Part shown: positions 44,637 through 52,041 of the stretch, piece after piece
Layout: the number at the start of each line of letters is the position of its first letter
Numbering within the stretch: position 1 is the stretch's first letter
Origin: Staphylospora marina
GTDB lineage: Bacteria > Bacillota > Bacilli > Thermoactinomycetales > Thermoactinomycetaceae
Assembly (NCBI RefSeq): GCF_003856495.1
Contig: NZ_CP034118.1
Span: 1,220,001 to 1,284,000 of the forward strand
Direction of reading: 5' to 3'
DNA length: 64,000 nt
Notes under the pieces: model-generated
Databases searched by the model: none
Told to the model about the DNA's origin: nothing
The model's input: the letters and a program-made list of their open reading frames with translations, nothing else
Made by a program: the position numbers and the translations under genes

Positions 44637-44858
44637 ATGAATCAATTGGTTCGCTCCTGGAAAGATCCCCTTTTCCGGGTGCAGACAGAGCAAAACCGGA
44701 TGGAGCATCCTTCCGGCAACGTCTTGGAAGAACTGCGTGAACAGGACCTTCTCTCCGTGGCGGGGGGATGTGACTGGTGGAACATCAGCTGCCATTTGGG
44801 CAACACCGGTCAGTTCTGCACGCTCACGAAAGAATGTCAACCGAGTTGCAACCGCTGA
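44637..44858 (+). CDS. lanA1b: Two-component lantibiotic alpha precursor, copy 2
   Basis: A 73-residue paralog of copy 1, starting 17 bases after its stop. The last 44-residue leader stretch and core are nearly identical at the DNA level. Within the core only three residues differ: position 15 R to Q, 26 N to S and 29 Y to R; the N-terminal 20 residues of the leader differ more (MNQLVRSWKDPLFRVQTEQN). The CTLTKEC motif is intact, so it should be functional. Ribosome site GGGGTGA. Copy 2 gains a dehydratable serine at core position 26, as in haloduracin alpha (CMPSC). Confidence 0.92.
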   Translation: MNQLVRSWKDPLFRVQTEQNRMEHPSGNVLEELREQDLLSVAGGCDWWNISCHLGNTGQFCTLTKECQPSCNR

Positions 44859-44877
44859 CGGGAAGTTCGTGATCTTC

Positions 44878-44913
44878 GGGGAAAGTGGCAATGATTGCTG
44901 CTTTCCCCTTTTT
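44878..44913 (+). terminator. Attenuating terminator between lanA1b and lanM1
   Basis: Stem GGGGAAAG / CTTTCCCC with an inner GCAAT/ATTGC pair, followed by TTTTT; the lanM1 ribosome site comes directly after. Mirrors the terminator on the other side of the cluster. Confidence 0.8.
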
Positions 44914-44929
44914 CGGAGGAGAGAGAAAA

Positions 44930-47900
44930 ATGGATGCAACCCGATGGATCCGGGCTTTTTACATGGATGAACGCATCGCCTCCCGGCCGGTTGATCCCGA
45001 TGCGTTCAGTCAACGCATGAAATACTGGGAAATGTTGACGGGCGGAAGCCGTGAGAAATTGGAAACCTGCATTCAGGGAGTGTCGGGTTTCCCGGTGGAT
45101 CGCCTTGCCGGGCTGGCCGGGGCGGAGGCGATCAGGCAGGAAGCCGTGGCTGAAGACACCTGGTTTCCCGGATTTCAAAAGTGGTTGTCCGGAGCGTATG
45201 ACCGGGTGGTGCTCCCGCCGGAAACGGGGACGGACATCCCTTTTTTCGGGTTTTTTGAACCGTTTCTCAAGCTGGGGCTGGGAGCGCTTCACGAACGATT
45301 CCCCCATGCAAATCGGCTCTCGCAACCGGTGGTCCGGTCTTTGCTTGGACAACTGGCCCACCGGCTTTTCGAGGTCGCGCACGCAACCCTGATTCTGGAG
45401 CTCAATGTGGCCCGGGTTTCCGAAAAGTTGTCCGGTGACACGCCGGAAGAGCGGTACAGGCACTTTTCGGAAGTCCTTCTGAGGGACGAACAGACACGCC
45501 TTTCCCTGTACAACGAGTATCCCGTCCTGGTCCGTCTTGCGGTGACCAAAACCCTGCACTGGGTTTCTCATGTGTCGGAATTGCTGGAACGGATCGAAGC
45601 GGATCGGGATCTTTTGAGTCAACGTTTTCATTCCGGTCATGACATCGGTGTGCCGGAGGAAATCGATCTGGGGCTGGGAGACAGTCACAACAAGGGCAGA
45701 GGGGTGGCGATGGTTCGATTTTCCGGCGGTCTTCGGGTGATCTACAAGCCGAGACCGATGGGGGTCGACATCGGATTTCAGGATTTGCTCCGATGGCTGA
45801 ACCGGGAGATGGCCGGAGAGGAACCGTTCCGCATATTGAACGTGGTGGATCGGAAGACCTACGGGTGGTCGGAATTCGTGGAGAAACTCGATTGCCGGAC
45901 GGAAGAGGAATTGGTCCGGTTTTACCGGAGAATGGGAAGGCTGCTGGCCTTGTTGTATTTGCTTCAGGCGGTCGATTTTCACCATGAGAACCTGATTGCC
46001 CACGGTGAACATCCTGTATTGGTGGATCTCGAGTCCCTGTTCCACCAGACCCTCGGGCGAAAGGAATATACCGGCAACGCGACGGACCGTGCCGAGGAAA
46101 TCCTGCAACGTTCCGTCCGCTCAACCGGTCTGTTGCCGGCTCCGCTGTATTATCGCGGCAATCCCGGAGCGGGTGGAGTGGATGTCAGCGGAATCGGTGC
46201 CGGCGGCGAACAGACGGCCCCGTTCAAGCTTCCGTACATCGAAAACAAAAACACGGACCGGATGCGCATGGTCAACGATTACGGCAAGATCAGCGCCGCG
46301 AACAACCGGCCGACTCTCCGCGGGTCGGAAGTGAAGCTGTCCGTATATTTGCCGGTACTTGAGCAGGGCTTTGAAGAGATGTACCGGTGGGTGATGGAGC
46401 ACGGGGAATCGTTCAAGGAACGGCTGTACCGGTTTTCGGACGTACAGGTTCGTTCCATCCTCAGATCCACCATGCAATACGGAAACCTGTTGCGCCAGAG
46501 TGTTCATCCCGACTTTTTGAGGGACGGGATCGACAGGGATGTTTTGCTGCACAGGCTGTGGCTGGACACGGACACCATGCCCTCGTTGAAAGCGGTGGTT
46601 CGGAGCGAGAAGAGAGATTTGACGGAAGGAGACATTCCGTTTTTTCATACCCGTCCGGGAGAACGTCACGTGCGGGACAGCGAAGGCCGTCGTCTGGATT
46701 GCGAGTTTCCCGTGTCCGCGCTGGAAGATGTGTTTCAAAAGATCGATGCACTCAGTCCGGAAGATTGCCGGAACCAGTTGCAGGTCGTCAGGATGTCGAT
46801 TTTGGCCGGCGAAGCAAGGCATGATGCCGATGTGGCAGCGGTGGATCCGCGCATGAAGGTGCCGGGCCCGCTCCCGGAGAAGGACGAATTTTTGCGGGAA
46901 GCCGAAAAAATCGGAGATTATCTGTTGTCGAAGGCGATTTCCGGCTTTGATGAAGAGACAGGGGAAGAGGACGCAACCTGGATCAGCACCACGCTGGAGG
47001 GAACCGGAGAGATTTTGTGGCAAATATCGCCCGTCGGCAACGATTTGTACAACGGCAATTCGGGAATCGCTCTTTTTCTGGCCTTCCTCTCCGAGCTCAC
47101 CGGCCGGAGCGATTTCCGGGAGGCGGCCGCCAAGGCGTTGGTTCCGGTCCGGAAAGCCGTCAGGAAATTCGGCGAACATCCCGGTTGGAGCATCGGTCCG
47201 TTCAACGGTGCGGGGGGTTATTTGCATGCGATGAATCTGCTGGCCGCCCTGTGGAAGGATGAAGCTTTGCGGAATGAAGTGGAACGCGGATTGGATGGCT
47301 TCCTGAAGATGATTCCGCAAGACCGGCTGTATGATTTCATCGGAGGTTCAGCGGGGGCATTGTTCGTGCTTCTGGGAATCCACCGTCGGACGGGAAACCG
47401 GTTGGCATTGGAAGGTGCCGGGTTGTGTGCGGAACATTTGCTGAAACATGCCGAACGGGCGGAAACCGGGATCGGATGGAGATTGCCGTGGGAGAAAGCG
47501 CCTTACACCGGATTTGCCCACGGTGTGTCCGGAGTGGCTTGCGCACTTTTCGAATGGTATCGGTTGTCCGGGGATGACCGGTTCAAAGAGGCCGTGTCCC
47601 AAGCACTGGAATATGAAAGAAGTTTCTTTGATGAGGCGGCGGGAAACTGGAAAACGCCCGGAAGAGATACGCCTTCGGTGGCCTGGTGTCACGGGGCGCC
47701 GGGGATTTTGCTGGGCAGATTGATGCTGAAACGCTCGGGATTCGAAGATGAGAGGCTGGAAGAGGAATTGGGGATTGCACTGGAAACCACTTTGAACAGG
47801 GGATTCGGAAACAACCGATCCCTGTGCCACGGGGATTTCGGGCAAATCGGCATACTCCGGTTTGCATCCGAGGTGCTCGGAGACGGACGCTTGTCGCAAT

Positions 47901-48079
47901 GGGCCGACTCCGCTGCGGCGCAAGTCCTGAACGTGATTCGGGAACAAGGGTTCCGGTGCGGTGTGTCCCGCGGAGTGGAAGCGGCGGGACTGATGGTGGG
48001 ATTGGCGGGAATCGGTTACGGCCTTATGATGCAGTCGGCTCCGTCGCGGATTCCCTTCATCTTGAGACTGGAGTCTTGA
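44930..48079 (+). CDS. lanM1: Class II lanthionine synthetase for the alpha peptides (LanM1)
   Basis: A 1049-residue LanM. Dehydratase domain with VIYKPRPMGVD and DFHHENLIAHGEHPVLVDLE; LanC-like cyclase domain with zinc ligands Cys920 (WCHGAPGIL), Cys966 and His967 (LCHGDFGQ). Directly downstream of both alpha precursors, so it should install their rings, as HalM1 does for haloduracin alpha. ATG at 44930 preceded by GGAGGA nine bases away; the upstream in-frame ATG at 44885 falls in the attenuator stem and is unlikely. Clearly diverged from LanM2 over its whole length. Confidence 0.94.
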   Translation: MDATRWIRAFYMDERIASRPVDPDAFSQRMKYWEMLTGGSREKLETCIQGVSGFPVDRLAGLAGAEAIRQEAVAEDTWFPGFQKWLSGAYDRVVLPPETGTDIPFFGFFEPFLKLGLGALHERFPHANRLSQPVVRSLLGQLAHRLFEVAHATLILELNVARVSEKLSGDTPEERYRHFSEVLLRDEQTRLSLYNEYPVLVRLAVTKTLHWVSHVSELLERIEADRDLLSQRFHSGHDIGVPEEIDLGLGDSHNKGRGVAMVRFSGGLRVIYKPRPMGVDIGFQDLLRWLNREMAGEEPFRILNVVDRKTYGWSEFVEKLDCRTEEELVRFYRRMGRLLALLYLLQAVDFHHENLIAHGEHPVLVDLESLFHQTLGRKEYTGNATDRAEEILQRSVRSTGLLPAPLYYRGNPGAGGVDVSGIGAGGEQTAPFKLPYIENKNTDRMRMVNDYGKISAANNRPTLRGSEVKLSVYLPVLEQGFEEMYRWVMEHGESFKERLYRFSDVQVRSILRSTMQYGNLLRQSVHPDFLRDGIDRDVLLHRLWLDTDTMPSLKAVVRSEKRDLTEGDIPFFHTRPGERHVRDSEGRRLDCEFPVSALEDVFQKIDALSPEDCRNQLQVVRMSILAGEARHDADVAAVDPRMKVPGPLPEKDEFLREAEKIGDYLLSKAISGFDEETGEEDATWISTTLEGTGEILWQISPVGNDLYNGNSGIALFLAFLSELTGRSDFREAAAKALVPVRKAVRKFGEHPGWSIGPFNGAGGYLHAMNLLAALWKDEALRNEVERGLDGFLKMIPQDRLYDFIGGSAGALFVLLGIHRRTGNRLALEGAGLCAEHLLKHAERAETGIGWRLPWEKAPYTGFAHGVSGVACALFEWYRLSGDDRFKEAVSQALEYERSFFDEAAGNWKTPGRDTPSVAWCHGAPGILLGRLMLKRSGFEDERLEEELGIALETTLNRGFGNNRSLCHGDFGQIGILRFASEVLGDGRLSQWADSAAAQVLNVIREQGFRCGVSRGVEAAGLMVGLAGIGYGLMMQSAPSRIPFILRLES

Positions 48080-48095
48080 ATGCGCTTCGAAAAAT

Positions 48096-48124
48096 GAATC
48101 CGGCGGCACGACGCCGCCGGATTC
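48096..48124 (+). terminator. Terminator after lanM1
   Basis: 12-bp stem GAATCCGGCGGC / GCCGCCGGATTC, 5-base loop, weak T-run (CTCTTTG). The minus-strand regulator gene ends just beyond, so it may serve both strands. Confidence 0.7.
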
Positions 48125-48154
48125 GAGCTCTTTGATCGCAGGTTTGTTTCCGTT

Positions 48155-48610
48155 TTATGCGTCTTTTCCGACCCTGGGATGACGAAAGTTGGTTCCGGAA
48201 GCTCCATGTTTGTTTTTTGCCCATTGGGAGGAGATCACTCTCGCTTTTTCCGAGCAGTCATACCAGCCCAAGTGGCAGACCATGATCCCAATGGATACTC
48301 TGGACTGAACGGACCATTTTTTCTTGATTGACTGGATTCGCTTGCATACCAGCCGCTTGCTGATATACAGACGTGCACCGATTTCCTTGTCCCGAAGACC
48401 ACTGGCGATCAGGATGGCAACTTGCTTTTCTTCCGGAGTCAACGCTTTCAGTTCCATGATCGGAGCAACTTTTCGGTTTCCCCCCTTGGAATGGTTGCTG
48501 CTGCCGGATCCGTGCAGCAGAATACGAAGAATGTGAGGACTTGATGAGGGTCTTGCAGAACCGTCCATTTCTTCTTCCGGGTTTCCAAAATTTGTCATGA
48601 ACGGATGCAT
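48155..48610 (-). CDS. GerE/LuxR-type HTH regulator, long form
   Basis: About 151 residues. A C-terminal LuxR/GerE helix-turn-helix (LTPEEKQVAILIASGLRDKEIGARLYISKRLV) is followed by SRVSIGIMVCHLGWYD and a basic tail; the N-terminal 60 residues are low-complexity and show no receiver domain. Start uncertain: ATG at 48610 or 48598, neither with a strong ribosome site; the frame is open to 48706. It lies convergent to lanM1 and divergent from a shorter paralog, so a role in lantibiotic control is a reasonable inference only. Confidence 0.72.
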   Translation of the reverse strand: MHPFMTNFGNPEEEMDGSARPSSSPHILRILLHGSGSSNHSKGGNRKVAPIMELKALTPEEKQVAILIASGLRDKEIGARLYISKRLVCKRIQSIKKKWSVQSRVSIGIMVCHLGWYDCSEKARVISSQWAKNKHGASGTNFRHPRVGKDA

Positions 48611-48702
48611 GACCGAATCACCAAGAACCTTATATAAATATATCTTAATATATCTCTGCGGATAAATAAATTCAAATATTCGGAGTTTGCAATTTTGCGA
48701 AG

Positions 48703-48731
48703 TCACATGCTTTTGATCAATGAGATATAAT
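48703..48731 (+). promoter_or_regulatory. Promoter of the small GerE-type gene
   Basis: TATAAT at 48726-48731; the minus-35 position at 17 bases (TCACAT) is poor. The surrounding 48610-48779 interval is unusually AT-rich. Confidence 0.5.
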
Positions 48732-48778
48732 GGGTTTTGTCGTGGTTCGTGAATTTTTCATGACGTGGAGGATTCAAA

Positions 48779-49012
48779 GTGAAGTTGACAGCCAGGGAAC
48801 GGGAAGTGGCTCTGCTGGTGGCGTGCGGGTATACGGACACGGAAATTGCCGAAGAATTGGGTGTCAGTCGCAGAAGAATTTGCGAAATCGTGTCTTCCAT
48901 CAAATTCAAGTGGAAAACCAGGTCAAGAGTGGAGATCGGCATCATCGTTTACTATCTCGGTTGGATCAAGGAAGAGTTATCCGGAAAGGATTTGCTGAGC
49001 GCCCTTCGCTGA
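48779..49012 (+). CDS. GerE-type HTH regulator, stand-alone DNA-binding domain
   Basis: A 77-residue protein that is only a GerE/LuxR DNA-binding domain: LTAREREVALLVACGYTDTEIAEELGVSRRRI followed by SRVEIGIIVYYLGWI. The last segment parallels SRVSIGIMVCHLGW of the neighbour at 48155-48610, so the two are paralogs. GTG start with GGAGGA seven bases upstream. Like GerE it has no sensory part and would be controlled by its own synthesis. A terminator lies at 49164-49190. Confidence 0.85.
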   Translation: MKLTAREREVALLVACGYTDTEIAEELGVSRRRICEIVSSIKFKWKTRSRVEIGIIVYYLGWIKEELSGKDLLSALR

Positions 49013-49163
49013 ACATCGTGGTCTTCGGGGATCGCCGCACGGGATGAAACCGCTTTCCCGGCGCGGATGGCATCAATCGGATGTTGTGTGAACGGAGACA
49101 AGAACAAAGAGAGATCGAAGAGAAAAGATGATGTGAAAAGAGAATGACGTCGCAGGGAAACTT

Positions 49164-49190
49164 CCGGCATCGTGCCGGATTTTTTATTTT
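49164..49190 (+). terminator. Terminator of the small GerE-type gene
   Basis: Stem CCGGCA / TGCCGG with a 3-base loop, then ATTTTTTATTTT. The 316 bases from 49013 to 49328 hold this terminator and the aroC promoter; no gene was seen. Confidence 0.85.
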
Positions 49191-49244
49191 GCGATAAATG
49201 TAAACAAGTTTGCTTCGCAAACCAAATCCGTTCCCCGAAGACCT

Positions 49245-49274
49245 TTCGACCAAAGGGAGGCAAGCTGATATAAT
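49245..49274 (+). promoter_or_regulatory. Promoter of aroC-aroB
   Basis: TATAAT at 49269-49274 with an extended minus-10 TGA; TTCGAC at 49245-49250 as minus-35 with 18-base spacer. Confidence 0.6.
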
Positions 49275-49328
49275 GTTGCATTGATTCAAGGTTCTCAGGA
49301 GAGCAGAGGAAAGAAGGGATTGGAAGAG

Positions 49329-50492
49329 ATGAGATATATGACCGCGGGCGAGTCACACGGTCCGCAGCTGACAGTGATCATCGAAGGATTGCCGGCCGGC
49401 CTGGTGTTTGAAAAGGAGAAGATTGATCATCAGCTCGTGCGGCGGCAGAAAGGATACGGTCGGGGGCGCCGGATGCAGATTGAACGGGACGGGGTGCAGA
49501 TTTTGTCCGGTGTCCGGTTCGGCCGGACGACCGGTGCACCGGTGACACTGGTGATCGAGAACCGGGATTTCAGTCATTGGAAAAAGGTGATGAGTGTCAA
49601 CCCGATTCCGGAAGAAGCGGAAAAGCGGCGGATTTCCCGGCCGCGACCGGGTCATGCCGATTTGAACGGTGCGATCAAGTACGGGCATCGTGACATGCGG
49701 GATGTGCTGGAACGATCCAGCGCACGGGAGACGGCGGCCCGGGTGGCGGCAGGTGCGGTGGCCCGGCTGATCCTGGAGGAGTGCGGAATCGGATTGGCGG
49801 GACACGTCGTGCGCATCGGAGAGATCGGGGCCAAGCCGGTGCAGGGGTTGACGCTGGATCAGATTCGCGAGCGATCGGAAGCATCACCGGTTCGCTGTCT
49901 GGACCCGGAAGCGGAGCGGCTGATGATGGAGCGCATCGACCGGGCCAAGGTGGAAGGGGATTCGCTCGGTGGCATCGTGGAGACGATCGTGGAAGGGGTG
50001 CCGGTGGGATTGGGCAGTCACGTTCACTGGGATCGGAAGCTGGATGCACGAATCGCCCGCGCGGTGGTCAGCATCAACGCGTTCAAGGGGGTGGAATTCG
50101 GCATGGGATTTGAGATGGCTTCCCGTCCCGGCTCCGAGGTGCACGATGAAATCATCTGGTCCCCGGAAACCGGGTATTCCCGCCGGACCAACCGAATGGG
50201 TGGATTCGAGGGCGGAATGACCACCGGCATGCCGATCGTCGTGCGCGGAGTGATGAAGCCGATTCCCACCCTGTACAAACCGCTGATGAGCGTGGACATC
50301 GACACCCGCCGGCCGTTTGCGGCCAGCATCGAACGATCCGACAGTTGTGCGGTGCCGGCAGCCTCCGTGGTGATGGAGCATGTGGTGGCATGGGAAGTGG
50401 CCGTCGCGCTCATGGAGAAATTTCCCGCAGACACGATGGAAGAGCTGACGGATCACGTTCGCCGGTATCGCGAGCGGGTCAGGGAGTTTTGA
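49329..50492 (+). CDS. aroC: Chorismate synthase
   Basis: A 387-residue FMN-dependent lyase making chorismate from EPSP (called aroF in B. subtilis). Signatures: [21 protein letters not shown] at the start, [32 protein letters not shown] and [19 protein letters not shown]. The ATG at 49329 is followed at once by the conserved start; GGAAGAG upstream. aroB begins four bases after the stop. Chorismate feeds trpE and, through MqnA, menaquinone. Confidence 0.97.
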   Translation: MRYMTAGESHGPQLTVIIEGLPAGLVFEKEKIDHQLVRRQKGYGRGRRMQIERDGVQILSGVRFGRTTGAPVTLVIENRDFSHWKKVMSVNPIPEEAEKRRISRPRPGHADLNGAIKYGHRDMRDVLERSSARETAARVAAGAVARLILEECGIGLAGHVVRIGEIGAKPVQGLTLDQIRERSEASPVRCLDPEAERLMMERIDRAKVEGDSLGGIVETIVEGVPVGLGSHVHWDRKLDARIARAVVSINAFKGVEFGMGFEMASRPGSEVHDEIIWSPETGYSRRTNRMGGFEGGMTTGMPIVVRGVMKPIPTLYKPLMSVDIDTRRPFAASIERSDSCAVPAASVVMEHVVAWEVAVALMEKFPADTMEELTDHVRRYRERVREF

Positions 50493-50495
50493 ACC

Positions 50496-51593
50496 ATGAA
50501 GACGTTGACGATTGCCACGACGTCCCGCACCTATCCCCTGACGGTCGGAAGCGGGGTGTTGCAAAGGCTCCCGGAGTTGTTGGAGCAGGTCGGCGTGGGA
50601 ACGGAACGTCGGTTGATGGTGGTGACGGATGAACGGGTGGGGCCGTTGTATGCCGAGCCCGTGTTGAAACGATTGATCCGTTCCGGTTACCGTGCGGGCC
50701 TGTCGGTCATTCCGTCCGGAGAGGCAAGCAAACGACTGGCCGTGCTGGAATCGGTCATCGGGGAGTGCCTGCGGTTCGGTCTGGACCGGCGCGGTGTCAT
50801 TCTCGCTCTTGGAGGAGGAGTGGTGGGGGATTTGGCCGGTTTTGCCGCGGCGGTGTACATGCGGGGCATCGATTTCGTGCAGCTCCCCACCACGCTTCTC
50901 GCCCATGACAGCAGCGTGGGCGGAAAAACGGGCGTCAACCATCCGATGGGCAAAAACCTGATCGGCGCGTTTCATCAGCCGCTGGCCGTGGTGTATGACG
51001 TGGACACTTTGCGGACGCTTCCAAAGCGGGAAGTTCGTTCCGGGCTGGCCGAAGTGATCAAGCATGGACTGATTCGGGATCAGGCGTTTGTCACCTGGCT
51101 GGAGTCATTCAGGGAACCGCTTCTTCGACTGGAACCGGACGCGGTGACGGAAGCCGTCTGGCAGGGGTGCCGGATCAAGGCGGACGTGGTTGCCGCCGAT
51201 GAACGGGAATCGGGTCTTCGAGCCATCCTCAATTACGGGCACACGATCGGTCATGCCTTGGAAGCGGTGACGCATTACGGGGCGTACACCCATGGGGAGG
51301 CCGTTGCCATCGGCATGGCGGGGGCGGCGAGACTCGGCGGAAAGGTGCTGGGAACCCGTGATGACGTGGTTCGCCGGACGGAAGAGCTGCTTCTCTCGTA
51401 CGGCTTGCCTGTTCGCCATCGATGGAGCGGACCGGACACGGAACTGCTTTCGGTGATGAAGCGGGACAAGAAATCGCTGGACGGCGGTTTCGCCTTTGTG
51501 CTCACCCGGGAAATCGGGAGGGCGGAGCTGATTCGGGACGTCCCGGAAGATGCGGTTCGCGAAGTGCTGACGCAACTCCGGGAAGGGACTTGA
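50496..51593 (+). CDS. aroB: 3-dehydroquinate synthase
   Basis: A 365-residue NAD- and metal-dependent cyclase of the shikimate pathway. Conserved segments: GGGVVGDLAGFAAAVYMRGI, PTTLLAHDSSVGGKTGVN, the LAEVIKHGLIRD region and the metal histidines in NYGHTIGHALE and THGEAVAIGM. In B. subtilis aroH follows; here the trp leader comes next and no chorismate mutase gene is present. The 448 bases to trpE contain promoter and attenuator. Confidence 0.97.
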   Translation: MKTLTIATTSRTYPLTVGSGVLQRLPELLEQVGVGTERRLMVVTDERVGPLYAEPVLKRLIRSGYRAGLSVIPSGEASKRLAVLESVIGECLRFGLDRRGVILALGGGVVGDLAGFAAAVYMRGIDFVQLPTTLLAHDSSVGGKTGVNHPMGKNLIGAFHQPLAVVYDVDTLRTLPKREVRSGLAEVIKHGLIRDQAFVTWLESFREPLLRLEPDAVTEAVWQGCRIKADVVAADERESGLRAILNYGHTIGHALEAVTHYGAYTHGEAVAIGMAGAARLGGKVLGTRDDVVRRTEELLLSYGLPVRHRWSGPDTELLSVMKRDKKSLDGGFAFVLTREIGRAELIRDVPEDAVREVLTQLREGT

Positions 51594-51691
51594 AGACAAT
51601 CGCAGTGTCAACAATCCCGGAGGATGCATCTGCCTGACGGGATGCGGCGAAAACACCGCATTGTCGGAGACATCGGCGGCGTGATGTGGGA

Positions 51692-51720
51692 TTGACACGA
51701 ACCGTCTGGAGGCATAGACT
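51692..51720 (+). promoter_or_regulatory. trp operon promoter
   Basis: TTGACA (51692-51697), 17-base spacer, TAGACT (51715-51720). Transcription would start near 51727 and give a leader of about 315 bases before trpE. Read-through from aroB is also possible, as in B. subtilis. Confidence 0.7.
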
Positions 51721-51873
51721 GAAAGTGTGGCTGATGGAGTTCGTGATCCGTTCAGCCAAGCGGAGTGAGACGTCGGCTTGCACGGGCTTGCCGGCGGAGT
51801 GAGCGGAGTGTGCACGAAGTTTCGTGCGCGATCAGAGTGAGTGAAAGATCTTTTTTCCGACCAACTGAATGTT

Positions 51874-51930
51874 GAGCCGAGATGAGTGGAGCGGAGAATG
51901 GAACGCGGAGCCGAGCGGAGAAGAGCCGAG
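51874..51930 (+). promoter_or_regulatory. TRAP binding site: ten GAG triplets in two blocks of five
   Basis: GAG begins at 51874, 51879, 51884, 51889, 51894 and again at 51908, 51913, 51918, 51923, 51928: exact 5-nt spacing (two-base spacers) inside each block, with a 14-nt step between blocks. This is the (G/U)AG-N2 array recognised by the 11-subunit TRAP ring, whose gene mtrB is at 27103-27321. The last triplets overlap the antiterminator strand. Confidence 0.9.
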
Positions 51931-51985
51931 ATGCATGGACCACATCGGCCGGAGCGGGCATTCGCTTCGGTCGTTTTTGCTTTTT
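51925..51985 (+). terminator. trp attenuator: antiterminator and overlapping terminator
   Basis: Terminator stem CGGCCGGAGCG (51946-51956) with CGCTTCGGTCG (51963-51973), 6-base loop, two G-U pairs, followed by TTTTTGCTTTTT. A competing antiterminator can form between GCCGAGATG (51925-51933) and CATCGGC (51943-51949), using both the last GAG triplets and the terminator's 5' arm. TRAP bound to the GAG array would prevent the antiterminator and cause termination. Confidence 0.88.
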
Positions 51986-52041
51986 CTCCCCGTTTTATTT
52001 CCCCTTCCGTTCTCCTCCTTTCCACGAAAGGAGGGACCTTC

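Noticed and set aside
49085..49130. Purine-rich GAG-containing stretch upstream of the terminator at 49164
   Set aside because: Irregular spacing and no gene positioned for TRAP control.
49285..49354. GAG triplets around the aroC start, considered as a TRAP site
   Set aside because: Only four or five triplets with irregular spacing; purine-rich ribosome-site region explains them.
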